Assembly (NCBI RefSeq): GCF_021023135.1
Contig: NZ_PGFV01000004.1
Location: 310,001 to 374,000 of the forward strand
Source: Brevibacterium sp. CCUG 69071
Lineage (GTDB): Bacteria; Actinomycetota; Actinomycetes; Actinomycetales; Brevibacteriaceae
DNA length: 64,000 bases
Reading direction: 5' to 3'
Below the pieces are notes generated by a model. The model made no database searches, was not told where the DNA came from, and saw nothing but the letters and a program-made list of their open reading frames with translations. Within the stretch, counting starts at the first letter, position 1, and each line of letters opens with the position of its first letter. The translations under genes and the position numbers were made by a program. Positions 42,660-51,487 of the stretch are shown in pieces.

Positions 42660-44168
42660 GTGAAGACCTCGCGTCTTGTGCTTGCCCCCGCAGTAGCCGT
42701 TGCATTGACAGGTCTTGCTGGCGCCCCGGCGTTCGCAGCGACAGAGTCCGCTCCGGCCCCGGCAGGCCCTCTCTGTGCGTATGACAACGCACAGCAATCT
42801 GACGACTCCGAATCCGATTCCAAGGTTCCGGATGAGTCGGACCCTCAGGCGACCCTCGCGAAGGCGCAGGTCACCAGGGACGACATCGCCGACCGCAAGA
42901 AGGGCATCGGATTCTCCGGAACCGGATTCTCTCCCGACGAGAAGGCGACCGTGACGGTCGTCGGCACCGACGGAACGAAGTACTCCCCGGAGACCAAGCT
43001 CACCGTGGACGAGAAAGGCAAGGTGTCCGGCACCTACTTCTTCTCCGCCAGCGAGGGAGCCAAGGTCCCGGTCGGTGAGTACTCGCTCTACCTCAGCGAC
43101 CTGAAGTCCGAGAAGGACTCCTCCAAGGTCACCTTCGAGGTCGTCGCCGACGAGTCCGATCTCGACGATTCCGGCAAGGGCCCAGATTGCAACCCGGCCA
43201 AGCCGCCGAAGGAGACCGACGAGCCCAGCGAGACTCCGTCCGAGTCCCCCTCGAAGTCCGATGAGCCGAGCGAAACTCCGTCCGAATCTCCGTCGAAGAC
43301 CGAGGAGCCGAGCAAGACTCCGTCCGAATCTCCGTCTGAGACCAAGGAACCGAGCAAGACTCCATCCGAGTCCCCCTCGAAGACCGAGGAACCGAAGGAG
43401 TCCGAGAAGCCGACGAAGAGCGCCGAGGCACCCAAGCCGGTCGCCCCGAAGCCGACAGAGACGAACAAGCCGAAGCCTTCGGAGTCCGCGAAGACGGAGT
43501 CACCGGAGCCGAGCGAGTCCGAGACGGACGAGCCCGCGGCCAAGCCGTCGCCCTCCGAGACCGATGACTCCGACGCCTCGGATTCCGATGCGAAGGATCC
43601 CTCCGCGTCGTCCAGCCCGGGCAGCGAAGACGAGGACAAGAAGGCCGCACCCGCTGCGACCCAGGCTCTCGTCATCGAGCCGACCGAGATCAGCTCCGAG
43701 AACTTCCTGGACAAGGGCATCAAGCTCGGCGTGACCGGCGCGAAGCCCGGTGAGAAGATCACCATCACCGTCGAGCACGCCCAGGGCAAGGTCGACCGGT
43801 ACACGATGACCAAGGAAGCCGATGACGAAGGCAAGGCGACCTTCGGAGTCCAGGCTAAGGTCAAGGCCGTGCTGGGCACCTACAATGTCCGTGCCCAGGC
43901 TGAGAGCTTCGACGAGCCCCAGGGCGGCAGCTTCACCGTCGTCACCAACGGCACCGACGTCGACGAAAGCGGCAACGGGGGCAACGGCTCCGGTTCCGGT
44001 TCCGACAACAACGGCAGCGGAAGCGGCAGCAGCAGCAGCGATCTGCCGCGCACCGGTGCCGAGATGACCGGCATGGCACTCGGCGTAGGCCTCCTCGTCG
44101 TCGGTGCGGCCGCCGTCATCATCACTCGTCGGCGGATGACCGCCTCCGACGATCCTGCGGAGTTCTAA
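42660..44168 (+). CDS. LPXTG-anchored surface protein with Ig-like stalk domains
   Basis: The protein of 502 residues has a signal peptide (1-25, ending APAFA). A beta-rich domain follows (about 60-160), then a Ser/Pro/Glu/Lys-rich spacer built from PSETPSESPSK-type repeats (about 185-330). A second Ig-like domain comes next (about 345-435). A Gly/Ser/Asn linker leads to LPRTG at about 462-466, a membrane helix and a basic tail. The last Ig-like domain resembles the stalk of the M28 peptidase at 6482-8497. No enzymatic motif is visible, so a structural or adhesive role is likely. The start is GTG with AAAGG 7 bases upstream. Confidence 0.85.
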   Translation: MKTSRLVLAPAVAVALTGLAGAPAFAATESAPAPAGPLCAYDNAQQSDDSESDSKVPDESDPQATLAKAQVTRDDIADRKKGIGFSGTGFSPDEKATVTVVGTDGTKYSPETKLTVDEKGKVSGTYFFSASEGAKVPVGEYSLYLSDLKSEKDSSKVTFEVVADESDLDDSGKGPDCNPAKPPKETDEPSETPSESPSKSDEPSETPSESPSKTEEPSKTPSESPSETKEPSKTPSESPSKTEEPKESEKPTKSAEAPKPVAPKPTETNKPKPSESAKTESPEPSESETDEPAAKPSPSETDDSDASDSDAKDPSASSSPGSEDEDKKAAPAATQALVIEPTEISSENFLDKGIKLGVTGAKPGEKITITVEHAQGKVDRYTMTKEADDEGKATFGVQAKVKAVLGTYNVRAQAESFDEPQGGSFTVVTNGTDVDESGNGGNGSGSGSDNNGSGSGSSSSDLPRTGAEMTGMALGVGLLVVGAAAVIITRRRMTASDDPAEF

Positions 44169-44174
44169 GATCCG

Positions 44175-45290
44175 TTGAACGATGAATTGTCCCTTGCGGG
44201 GCTGCAGCTCGACGGGCGCGAGATCGATCTCGGCCGCCTGCGAGCAGGGACAATGCTCGGACTCATGGGCACCCCGGACGACACCGCCTCGGTGGTGGCG
44301 TCCGTGGGTGCCCTGTCTGAGGTCGTACCTCCGCCGCAGCTCCCGACCGACCCACGGTCGGGTCGTCTGCGCGTGCGCAGCTGGATCAGGAGCTATCTCC
44401 GCGACGTCGATGCCGGAACTGGGGAGGCGGCATCGGTCAGAGCACTGAGTGACTTCGGACTCAGACCCGAGATTCTGCATCGCCGCCTCGCCTCACTCGA
44501 ACCCATCGAGCGGACCAGACTGTGTCTGGCCGCAGCCTGGGCGAGCGAGGCGAGGTGGCTGACGTTCATCGATCCCTTCGCCGCGGTGCCCGGACATCTG
44601 CGCACCGGTGTGCGTGCTCGCTTCGCCGAGCTCGCGGCCAGAGACGGGCGCGGGGTCGTCTTCAGCTCCAATTCGCTCACCGACCACACCATCGCCGAGG
44701 CGGGTGTGGCCGACATCGAGAAGGGCCAACTCGTGGCGCTGGGTCCGCTCGAACAGATCGTGACCGAGCCGCGCGGCTCCCTGCCCGCCGAGCTCAGCGG
44801 AGTCAATGTCTACTCCGGGCTCGCGCGGAAGGGCTGGCTGTCGATCGGCCATTCGGCGGTCAAGGCCCGTACCGAGCTCGACGGCAAGGTCTATGTCACC
44901 CTCGGGTGGCGTGCCGCCCTGCTCTCACTGGACGAACACGACGAGGCGTTCACCTCGGCGACGGTGTTCGAGGCCATCGTCACGGGACTGCGCGATCGCG
45001 GCTCCTGCCTGCAGGCGAAGCTGTCCCCGGTCGACACGGAGATGGGCCTGGCCCTCGACGTCGACCTCGCGGACCTCGCCGGGGTGCCCGCCCCGGCACC
45101 CGAAGTGCCGGACGCGGCAGAACCGAGCACCACCTCGGCGCATGCGGCCGCCCGCAAAGGCGCAGGCTTCGGGATCCTCCATCCCGGTCTGGGCGGATCC
45201 ATCACCGAACTCCAGGCCAATGTCCGGGTCGGCACCCACGTCTTCGTCGAGGTCGACACTGCGTGCCTGCATGCCTATTCGGTCGAGTGA
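44175..45290 (+). CDS. ABC-ATPase-like protein without Walker A (predicted pseudo-ATPase)
   Basis: The order of segments follows an ABC nucleotide-binding domain, but the catalytic motifs are lost. LGLMGTPDDTAS stands where GxxGxGKS should be. LEPIERTRLCLAAAW resembles the signature and following helix. LTFIDPFAAVPG replaces Walker B DEPxxxLD. VVFSSNSLTDHTIAEA occupies the switch region, followed by EKGQLVALGPLEQI. The last third (about 215-371) looks like a TOBE-type beta domain. It starts 6 bases after the LPXTG gene, with TTG as start (no strong ribosome site), so it is probably co-transcribed. It may be a structural or regulatory relative of sugar-importer ATPases. No permease gene is nearby. 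Confidence 0.6.
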   Translation: MNDELSLAGLQLDGREIDLGRLRAGTMLGLMGTPDDTASVVASVGALSEVVPPPQLPTDPRSGRLRVRSWIRSYLRDVDAGTGEAASVRALSDFGLRPEILHRRLASLEPIERTRLCLAAAWASEARWLTFIDPFAAVPGHLRTGVRARFAELAARDGRGVVFSSNSLTDHTIAEAGVADIEKGQLVALGPLEQIVTEPRGSLPAELSGVNVYSGLARKGWLSIGHSAVKARTELDGKVYVTLGWRAALLSLDEHDEAFTSATVFEAIVTGLRDRGSCLQAKLSPVDTEMGLALDVDLADLAGVPAPAPEVPDAAEPSTTSAHAAARKGAGFGILHPGLGGSITELQANVRVGTHVFVEVDTACLHAYSVE

Positions 45291-45349
45291 AACGCGGCGG
45301 ATAGACTGAAATCCCCGACTCTCAATCCCCGACCGAATCAGGAGAGGCC

Positions 45350-46309
45350 ATGCGAACCTCCCGCAATCTTCTGATCTCGGCACTCATCGTCGTCGTGCTC
45401 ACGGTTGCGGCGGTCCCTCTGCTCAATCTCACCGCCTACACCCCTGCCCGCGCGGCCGAGGCCTACATCGCGGCGATCGAGAAGGGCGATGCCGAACGCG
45501 CCTTCTCCTACCTCTCCGGACCGACGCCCTCGTCGACGCTGGCGCTCAACCGGGAGGTTCTCTCTGCAGCTCCAGATCTGCCCCGGGACGCGCAGGCCGA
45601 GACGATCTCGACCGACGGCGACCATGCCACGGTCAAGCTCTCCTACGGCCTGTCCTCGCAGACGCAGTCGATCGAACTGTCCATGGTCAAGCTGCCGCCG
45701 AGCGCAGGCCTGTTCGACCGGTGGGCGATCGAGCAGGAGAAGTGGCCGACGCTCAACCTCGAGGTCTCCGGATCCTCCACGGCGACGGTCAACGGCTACA
45801 GCGTCGCCGCCGGTGAGGTGCCCGTGCTGTTCCCCGCCACCTACCTCGTCGGCTTCGACGCGACGTACCTGAAGTCGAAGTCCGAACGCGCCGAGGTGAC
45901 CGCTCCCGGGGATGCTCCCAAGATCGAGCTCTCGCCCGAGCCGACGGCTAAGCTCGAGGAGGCCGTGAGTGAGCAGGTCACCGAGCACCTGCAGAACTGT
46001 GTGAAGGCGACAACGCTCTACCCCGCCGGCTGCGTGTTCGGCTATGACACGGACAATGAGATCCTCGGCGACGTGTCGTGGTCGCTCACGCGTGAGCCGC
46101 AGATCAGCCTCACCGCCTCGGGCAACGATCTCGAGCTCACCCCGAGCACCGTCGAGGTGCGCATCAAGGGCCGCTATCGCGACATCGTCACCGCCGCCGA
46201 ACATGACTTCGACGAGACTCTGTCCTTCGTCCTCGGCGGCTCGGTCGTGGTCAGGGCGTCGCAGGTGAGCTTCGAACCGCGTCGCCTCGGCGATGTGTCC
46301 GTGAAATAG
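45350..46309 (+). CDS. Membrane-anchored extracellular protein, unknown
   Basis: The 319-residue protein has one N-terminal helix (about 8-28). A predicted export domain contains ARAAEAYIAAIEKGDAERAF, a helical pattern seen in extracellular DUF4878-like or NTF2-like proteins. The rest is beta-rich with a conserved-looking pair NCVKA/AGCVFG whose cysteines may pair. Function unknown. AGGAGAGG precedes the ATG at good distance. It follows the ABC-like gene by 59 bases in the same direction and may belong to the same surface-related unit. Confidence 0.7.
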   Translation: MRTSRNLLISALIVVVLTVAAVPLLNLTAYTPARAAEAYIAAIEKGDAERAFSYLSGPTPSSTLALNREVLSAAPDLPRDAQAETISTDGDHATVKLSYGLSSQTQSIELSMVKLPPSAGLFDRWAIEQEKWPTLNLEVSGSSTATVNGYSVAAGEVPVLFPATYLVGFDATYLKSKSERAEVTAPGDAPKIELSPEPTAKLEEAVSEQVTEHLQNCVKATTLYPAGCVFGYDTDNEILGDVSWSLTREPQISLTASGNDLELTPSTVEVRIKGRYRDIVTAAEHDFDETLSFVLGGSVVVRASQVSFEPRRLGDVSVK

Positions 46310-46318
46310 CGGGCAGGC

Positions 46319-48331
46319 TCAGGCGCCGCGGAGGTCGAGGCTGAGTTCGTTCGGCGCCGAATCCACGAGATCGACGGGGATGCCCCAGTCCTGCTGGTAG
46401 AGGTGGCAGGCCGCGTGCAGCGGGATCTCTCCCCCGGGCTCGCCATCGCAGGCGGCGGCCCGCGCGGTGACGTGGAGGACGCCGGAGGTGAACTCGGGAT
46501 CGATGACGATGTCGCGGCTCAGCCCCTCGGCACCGCCGCCGCCGGAGACGATGAGTTCCGGAGGCGTGGAGGACACCTGCAGGTAGGTGGGGTCGCCCCA
46601 GCGGTCATCGAGCTTCTGACCGGCAGGAACGGTGAAGCTCACGCTCACCGACACAGGCCCGGAGGCGAGTTCGGTCGACGGCCGTTTGCTCGTCAGGGCT
46701 CCCTCGTCGACGCGCTGGGCGTCCTTGGGGAGTCTGACGCGGGTGAGCGCATGGGCGGCGGATTCGACGACGAGGAGTTCGGCATCGGCGGCCTCGGCAT
46801 CTCCCCCGCCGTCCGCGCCGGTGCCGGCATCCTCTGCTCCCCCACCGTCGATGACGAGGATGTCCGAGGGTTCACGCAGGCCGCGGGCCAGTGTCGAGAC
46901 CTCGTTCGTGGTGAAGTCGTAGCGGCGGATCGCCCCGTTGTAGGTGTCGGCGATCGCGATCGACCCGTCGGGCAGGGTCGCCACACCCAAGGGGTGCTGG
47001 AGCCGGGCCTCGGTGGCGGGTCCGTCGCGGAAGCCGAAGTCGAAGAGGCCGACGCCGACGAGCGTCGTCACCTCACCGGTGCCGGGGTCGAGGCGGCGGA
47101 TGGCCGAGGTCTCGGAGTCGGCGATGAGCACTTCGCCCTCGGAGCCGAGGTCGAGACCCGAGGACTGGGCGAACCAGGAGGTCTCCCCGTCGCCGTCGGT
47201 CAGGCCCTCGTTCATCGTGCCCGAGAGCAGGCGGATCGATCCCGCCGCGGGGTCGAAGGACCAGATGGTGTGGTTGCCCGCCATCGCCACGATCACCTCG
47301 CCGGTGGCCGGAGCGAAGAGGACGTCCCACGGCGAGGACAGCTTCACGTCGAGGGCCGGGCCGTCGTATCGTCCCAGCTCACCGTGTGTGCCGAGGACAT
47401 TGTCGATGGCCCCGACCATGTGCTGCTCGCCGGTTCCGGCGATCGTCGTCACGGTCTCGTTCTCGAGGTCGATCCCGCGCAGGGTGTGGTTGACGGTGTC
47501 GGCGACGACGAGGTGGTAGCCGACTTCGGCGGCGAGAGCGGCGGGCAGCACCGTGATGCCGCCGGGTTCGCTGAAGCTCGCGGTGGCGAAGTCGCCGTCG
47601 TTCGCTCCGCGCTCACCGGTGCCGATCCGGCGGATGATGTCCTGGCCGGCGGCGTCGTATTCGACGAGGCTGTGGTGACCGGAGTCGGCGACGAGGAGGT
47701 TGCCCGAGGGCAGCTCGGTGACCTTGCCCGGGTAGAACAGCTCGGTCTCCGGGGCCGGCGGCGGCACGTACGGTCCGTCCCCCGAGTGCAGCGTGCCCTT
47801 GGACGAGTGCTCGGCGATGAGTCCTTCGATGATCTCGCCGAGGCCGGCGGCATGGCCTTCCCCGGAGAGGGTGGCGACGAGGTAGCCCTCGGGGTCGATG
47901 ACGGCCAGGGTCGGCCAGGCGCGGGCGGTGTAGGCCTGCCAGGTCACGAGATCGGGGTCGTCGAGGACGAGGTGTTCGACCTGGTAGCGCTCGACGGCCT
48001 GGTCGACGGCCTCGACGGTGCGTTCGAACTCGAACTTCGGCGAGTGGACGCCGATGATGACGAGTTCGTGTCCGTACTTCTCCTCAAGCGGACGCAGCTC
48101 GTCGAGGACGTGGAGGCAGTTGATGCAGCAGAAGGTCCAGAAGTCGAGCAGGACGACCTTGCCGCGCAGGTCGGCGAGACTGAGCTCCTTGCCTCCGGAG
48201 TTCATCCACCGACGGCCGATGAGTTCGGGGGCGCGGACCTTGACCTGGCGCTGATCGGTGGTGGCCGTTGCGGCTGAGTTCACCGGAGCCGTCTGGGCTT
48301 CCGATGCTTCTTCCTGCGGACTGGAGTTCAT
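46319..48331 (-). CDS. NHLRC2-like protein: thioredoxin-like domain plus NHL repeat propeller
   Basis: The N-terminal TlpA/thioredoxin-like domain carries LDFWTFCCINCLHVL, giving C69-IN-C72, the same CCINC motif as NHLRC2 proteins. It is followed by an NHL beta-propeller (about 200-530, repeated units like GVATLPDGSIAIADTYNGAIRR) and a C-terminal beta domain. No signal peptide, so cytoplasmic. Cellular role in bacteria is not established; a redox function is likely. An Ala/Asp/Glu/Gly-rich insertion (about 490-520) is not conserved. Confidence 0.88.
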   Translation of the reverse strand: MNSSPQEEASEAQTAPVNSAATATTDQRQVKVRAPELIGRRWMNSGGKELSLADLRGKVVLLDFWTFCCINCLHVLDELRPLEEKYGHELVIIGVHSPKFEFERTVEAVDQAVERYQVEHLVLDDPDLVTWQAYTARAWPTLAVIDPEGYLVATLSGEGHAAGLGEIIEGLIAEHSSKGTLHSGDGPYVPPPAPETELFYPGKVTELPSGNLLVADSGHHSLVEYDAAGQDIIRRIGTGERGANDGDFATASFSEPGGITVLPAALAAEVGYHLVVADTVNHTLRGIDLENETVTTIAGTGEQHMVGAIDNVLGTHGELGRYDGPALDVKLSSPWDVLFAPATGEVIVAMAGNHTIWSFDPAAGSIRLLSGTMNEGLTDGDGETSWFAQSSGLDLGSEGEVLIADSETSAIRRLDPGTGEVTTLVGVGLFDFGFRDGPATEARLQHPLGVATLPDGSIAIADTYNGAIRRYDFTTNEVSTLARGLREPSDILVIDGGGAEDAGTGADGGGDAEAADAELLVVESAAHALTRVRLPKDAQRVDEGALTSKRPSTELASGPVSVSVSFTVPAGQKLDDRWGDPTYLQVSSTPPELIVSGGGGAEGLSRDIVIDPEFTSGVLHVTARAAACDGEPGGEIPLHAACHLYQQDWGIPVDLVDSAPNELSLDLRGA

Positions 48332-48390
48332 GGCTCTATGGTCTCAGATCCGGCGCCGAGGCGGCAGTCCGGGCGTCATGATGTGACCCG

Positions 48391-49203
48391 TCAGACGGGC
48401 ACGAGGATCGGGGTGTCGATGCCGGCGGCTTCGAGCCTGCGCACACGCAGCCCGTAGACCTCTTCGACGAGCTCCTCGCTCAGTGCCTGCCGCGGAGGCC
48501 CATCGGCGACGAGGCGGCCATTGCCGAAGACGAGCACCCAGTCGGCATAGCGGAGGGCGAGATTGAGGTCGTGGAGGACGACGATGACCGCGGCGCCTTC
48601 GTCCCGGAGTCTTCGCACCGACCGCAGCAGGGTTTCCTGATGCCTGAGGTCGAGGGCCGCGGTGGGTTCGTCGAGGAAGATGATCGGCGTCGTCTGCACC
48701 CTGGTTCGGGCGTAGGAGACCCGTGCGGCCTCACCACCGGAAAGCGTCGTGATGTCCCGGGCCTCGAATCCGCCGAGGTCGGAGTCGTCGATCGCCTCGG
48801 CGACGAGCCTGTCGTCCCGCTCGTCGTCGACATCCCAGGGCAGGCGACCCATGTGCACCGCCTCACGCACGCTGAAGGCGAAGTTCGAGCTGTTGTGCTG
48901 GAGCATCACCGCGCGCTGACGAGCCAGCGGACCGGACTTCCAAGCCCCCACCTCGGTGCCGGCGATCTCCACCGCCCCCCGGGTCGGGGTGACGTCTCCG
49001 GAGAGGAGGGAGAGCATCGTCGACTTGCCCGCCCCGTTGGGGCCGACGAGGGCGACGACCTCACCGGCACCGAGGTTGAAGGAGATCCCGGAGACGAGCT
49101 CACGGCCGTCGACGGCGAAGGTGACATCATCGGCCCGGACGACCGCCTCGGCGGGAGGGGTCGCCTCGGCGGGGGTGGGGTGGTTCGGTTTCGATCTCAC
49201 CAT
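48391..49203 (-). CDS. Heme/siderophore ABC transporter ATP-binding protein (HmuV-like)
   Basis: The 270-residue ATPase has Walker A GPNGAGKS (54-61), Q-loop region AVMLQHNSSNFAFSVREAV, signature LSGGEAARV, Walker B IIFLDEPTAALD and VVLHDLNLAL. The Q-loop segment and the C-terminal LSEELVEEVYGLRV resemble HmuV heme importers more than FepC. Its ATG overlaps the permease stop by 7 bases. It powers uptake together with the next two genes, and iron control is suggested by the DtxR-type box upstream of the operon. Confidence 0.88.
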   Translation of the reverse strand: MVRSKPNHPTPAEATPPAEAVVRADDVTFAVDGRELVSGISFNLGAGEVVALVGPNGAGKSTMLSLLSGDVTPTRGAVEIAGTEVGAWKSGPLARQRAVMLQHNSSNFAFSVREAVHMGRLPWDVDDERDDRLVAEAIDDSDLGGFEARDITTLSGGEAARVSYARTRVQTTPIIFLDEPTAALDLRHQETLLRSVRRLRDEGAAVIVVLHDLNLALRYADWVLVFGNGRLVADGPPRQALSEELVEEVYGLRVRRLEAAGIDTPILVPV

Positions 49204-50276
49204 GAGCTCTTCTTCATTCGGACCACGAGGAACAGGAAGAACGGGGCGCCGACGGCGGCCGTGAACAGTCCGATGGGGACCTCGGAGGGTGGGGCGACGA
49301 CGCGGGAGGCGCAGTCGGCGGCGACGATGAGGATGGCGCCGACGATCGCGGAGATCGGGAGCAGACCGCGGTGGCCGGGTCCGACGATGATGCGCACGAT
49401 GTGCGGGACGACGAGGCCGACGAAGCCGATCGCCCCGGCGAAGGCGACTGCCGCACCGGTGAGGAGCGCGGTCGCGATGACGATGATCAGGCGACTGCGC
49501 TTGACGTTGAGCCCCAGGTGCTGGGCTTCGCGTTCGCCGAGGGTGAGCACGTCGAGGACGCGGGCGTTGAGCAGGACGATGATGACGCCGATGATGAAGA
49601 TCGGCAAGGTCGCGAAGAACTGCGGCCAGACCACCTTGCCCAGCGAACCCATCTGCCAGAAGGTCAGCGTCTGCAGCGCCGCGTCATCGGCGATGAAGGT
49701 GAAGAAGCCGGTCAGCGCCTGGCAGCCGGAGCCGACGGCGATGCCCACGAGCAGCATCCGCGAGGTGCCGGTGTTGCGTCCCGGACGGGCGAGGACGTAG
49801 ATCAGACCGGTCACGGCGAGGCCGGCAAGGAAGGCGCCGATCGGCAGCAGCCAGGTGATGGAGCTGCCGGCGAGGACGATGACGCCGACCGCGCCTGCCG
49901 AGGCGCCCCCGCTGACACCGATGATTCCGGGATCGGCCAGGGGGTTGTTGAACAGGCTCTGCAGGGCAGCACCCGAGATCGCCAGCGCCGCGCCGACGAG
50001 GACGCCCATGAGCACACGGGGCACGCGCAGCTGCCAGACCACGGAGACGTCACGCTGGCTGAGGTCCGCCCCGTCGCCCAGCCCCAGTTGGGAGCCGACG
50101 ATGTGCATGACCTCGGACAGCGGGAAGCGCAGCGGCCCGACCGAGGCGGAGACCACCATGAGCAGCGCGAGCACCGCCAGCCCGATGACCACGCAGGTGG
50201 TCAGCGGGAGGCGGCGGACGGTGTGGCGCTGCTCGGATCTCTCCTGGCTGCGCCGGGCGGTCAGGGTCGGACTCAC
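49197..50276 (-). CDS. FecCD-family iron-complex/heme ABC transporter permease (HmuU-like)
   Basis: The 359-residue permease has about ten helices and typical FecCD motifs (ISGAALQSLFNNPLADPGIIG, GGASAGAVG, FAGAIGFVGLVVPHIVR with the ATPase-contact loop). I start at the GTG at 50276, which overlaps the binding-protein stop (GTGA) and leaves a normal cytoplasmic N-terminus. The frame stays open 55 codons further upstream, inside the binding-protein gene, without conservation. Confidence 0.9.
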   Translation of the reverse strand: MSPTLTARRSQERSEQRHTVRRLPLTTCVVIGLAVLALLMVVSASVGPLRFPLSEVMHIVGSQLGLGDGADLSQRDVSVVWQLRVPRVLMGVLVGAALAISGAALQSLFNNPLADPGIIGVSGGASAGAVGVIVLAGSSITWLLPIGAFLAGLAVTGLIYVLARPGRNTGTSRMLLVGIAVGSGCQALTGFFTFIADDAALQTLTFWQMGSLGKVVWPQFFATLPIFIIGVIIVLLNARVLDVLTLGEREAQHLGLNVKRSRLIIVIATALLTGAAVAFAGAIGFVGLVVPHIVRIIVGPGHRGLLPISAIVGAILIVAADCASRVVAPPSEVPIGLFTAAVGAPFFLFLVVRMKKSSW

Positions 50277-51301
50277 TTGAGCTTCGCGACAGCCTCGGCG
50301 AGGGCCTGGGCGCCGACGCCGATCTCCGGGCTGGAGTACTTCAGCTGGGCGTCGGGCATGACGAAGATCGCCGAGTTCTGACCGGCAGGGGTCTGCTGCA
50401 GAGTCGGGAAGGCCTTCCACAGGCCGTCCTCGCCGCCCCACTTCTCGTAGTCGGATTCGGCCATGACGATGACGTCCGGCGCCGAGGCGACGATGCCCTC
50501 ATTGCTGAATTCGCGGGAGTAGCCGCGCAGCTTGGATTCGGCACCGACGCTCGTGTAGCCGAGCGTCTCGATCATCTCGTTGCCGGGAGTGCCGGTGCCG
50601 GCGACGGCATTCTGACCGCCCGCGCCACTGGCGGTGACCTCGATGATCGAGAGATCGGTCTGGCCCGAGTTCTCGGCAGTCTTAGCGGCATCGGAGAGCT
50701 GGTCGTCGACGGTCTTCGCGAGTTCCTCGCCGGCTTCCTCGGCGCCGACGTAGCTGGCCACGGCCTTGAGCTTGTCGCCCTGGGACTGCTGATCGTCCAT
50801 CACGACAGCATCGGTCCCGGCGTCGCGGAACTGTCCTGCGACATCGCCGTGGCGCTTGGTGTTGTCGCCGATGAACAGGGTGCCGTCCATGGCCAGGAGT
50901 CCTTCGACCCCGGTGCTCTTGCCGAATTCGAAGTGCTCTGGCGCGTCCTTGGCCTCGGGTGAGACGGCGTCTTCGGGGGCGGCGGCGATGTTGTCGGCCA
51001 GGCCGAGGGCGCCGAGGGTCGAAGCCACGCCGTCACCGGCCACGATGATCTTGTCGACGTCCTTGACCTCGACCTCGGTGCCGGTGCCGTCGGTGACCTT
51101 GGCAGGCAGCTCAGGTTCGGCCTCGATCGCGGAGAAGTCGCTCTCGCCGCCGATCTGGGACCAGCCCTCGGGCAGGGGAACGGAGAGCTCGGAGCCTCCG
51201 TTCGCTTCGGCCGAGGTGTTCTTCGTGTCAGAGCCGGTTCCGCCGCATCCGGCGAGGGCGAGCGCGCACACTGCGCCGATGAGCGAAAGGCCTGTTCTCA
51301 T
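50273..51301 (-). CDS. Iron-complex/heme-binding lipoprotein (HmuT/FepB-like)
   Basis: The lipobox LALAGC puts the lipid cysteine at residue 19. The mature protein has the two-lobed class III binding-protein pattern with KIIVAGDGVASTLGALGLADNI and later PDVIVMAESDYEKWG. Start choice: AAAGAGAG lies 4-5 bases before the ATG at 51301, giving a normal lipoprotein signal; two upstream ATGs (51331, 51352) lack a site. Heme versus siderophore cannot be settled from sequence: the ATPase looks heme-type, the divergent esterase siderophore-type. Confidence 0.88.
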   Translation of the reverse strand: MRTGLSLIGAVCALALAGCGGTGSDTKNTSAEANGGSELSVPLPEGWSQIGGESDFSAIEAEPELPAKVTDGTGTEVEVKDVDKIIVAGDGVASTLGALGLADNIAAAPEDAVSPEAKDAPEHFEFGKSTGVEGLLAMDGTLFIGDNTKRHGDVAGQFRDAGTDAVVMDDQQSQGDKLKAVASYVGAEEAGEELAKTVDDQLSDAAKTAENSGQTDLSIIEVTASGAGGQNAVAGTGTPGNEMIETLGYTSVGAESKLRGYSREFSNEGIVASAPDVIVMAESDYEKWGGEDGLWKAFPTLQQTPAGQNSAIFVMPDAQLKYSSPEIGVGAQALAEAVAKLK

Positions 51302-51392
51302 GGCTCTCTTTGGGGAGTCGGAAGTTGTCATGTGTCTGTTGTCGTGGGTCATGTGTCAGTGGTCAGGTCGGTCACAGCCCCACCCCGCGTAC

Positions 51393-51411
51393 GTCGGCAA
51401 GGCTAACCTAA
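51393..51411. promoter_or_regulatory. DtxR/IdeR-type iron box between importer and esterase genes
   Basis: The 19 bases ending GGCTAACCTAA match the known consensus TWAGGTWAGSCTWACCTWA at 16 of 19 positions, nearly perfect in the right half. The site is 6 bases upstream of TAGACT (51417-51422), a likely -10 for the plus-strand gene. Fe(II)-loaded DtxR would block it, so both divergent units are expected to be induced by iron starvation. Confidence 0.7.
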
Positions 51412-51487
51412 TCGAGTAGACTATCAAAGTCGTCAGCCGCCTTGCCGGCATGGGCGTCAACGAACCATCGTCAGCGAGGAGAACCCC

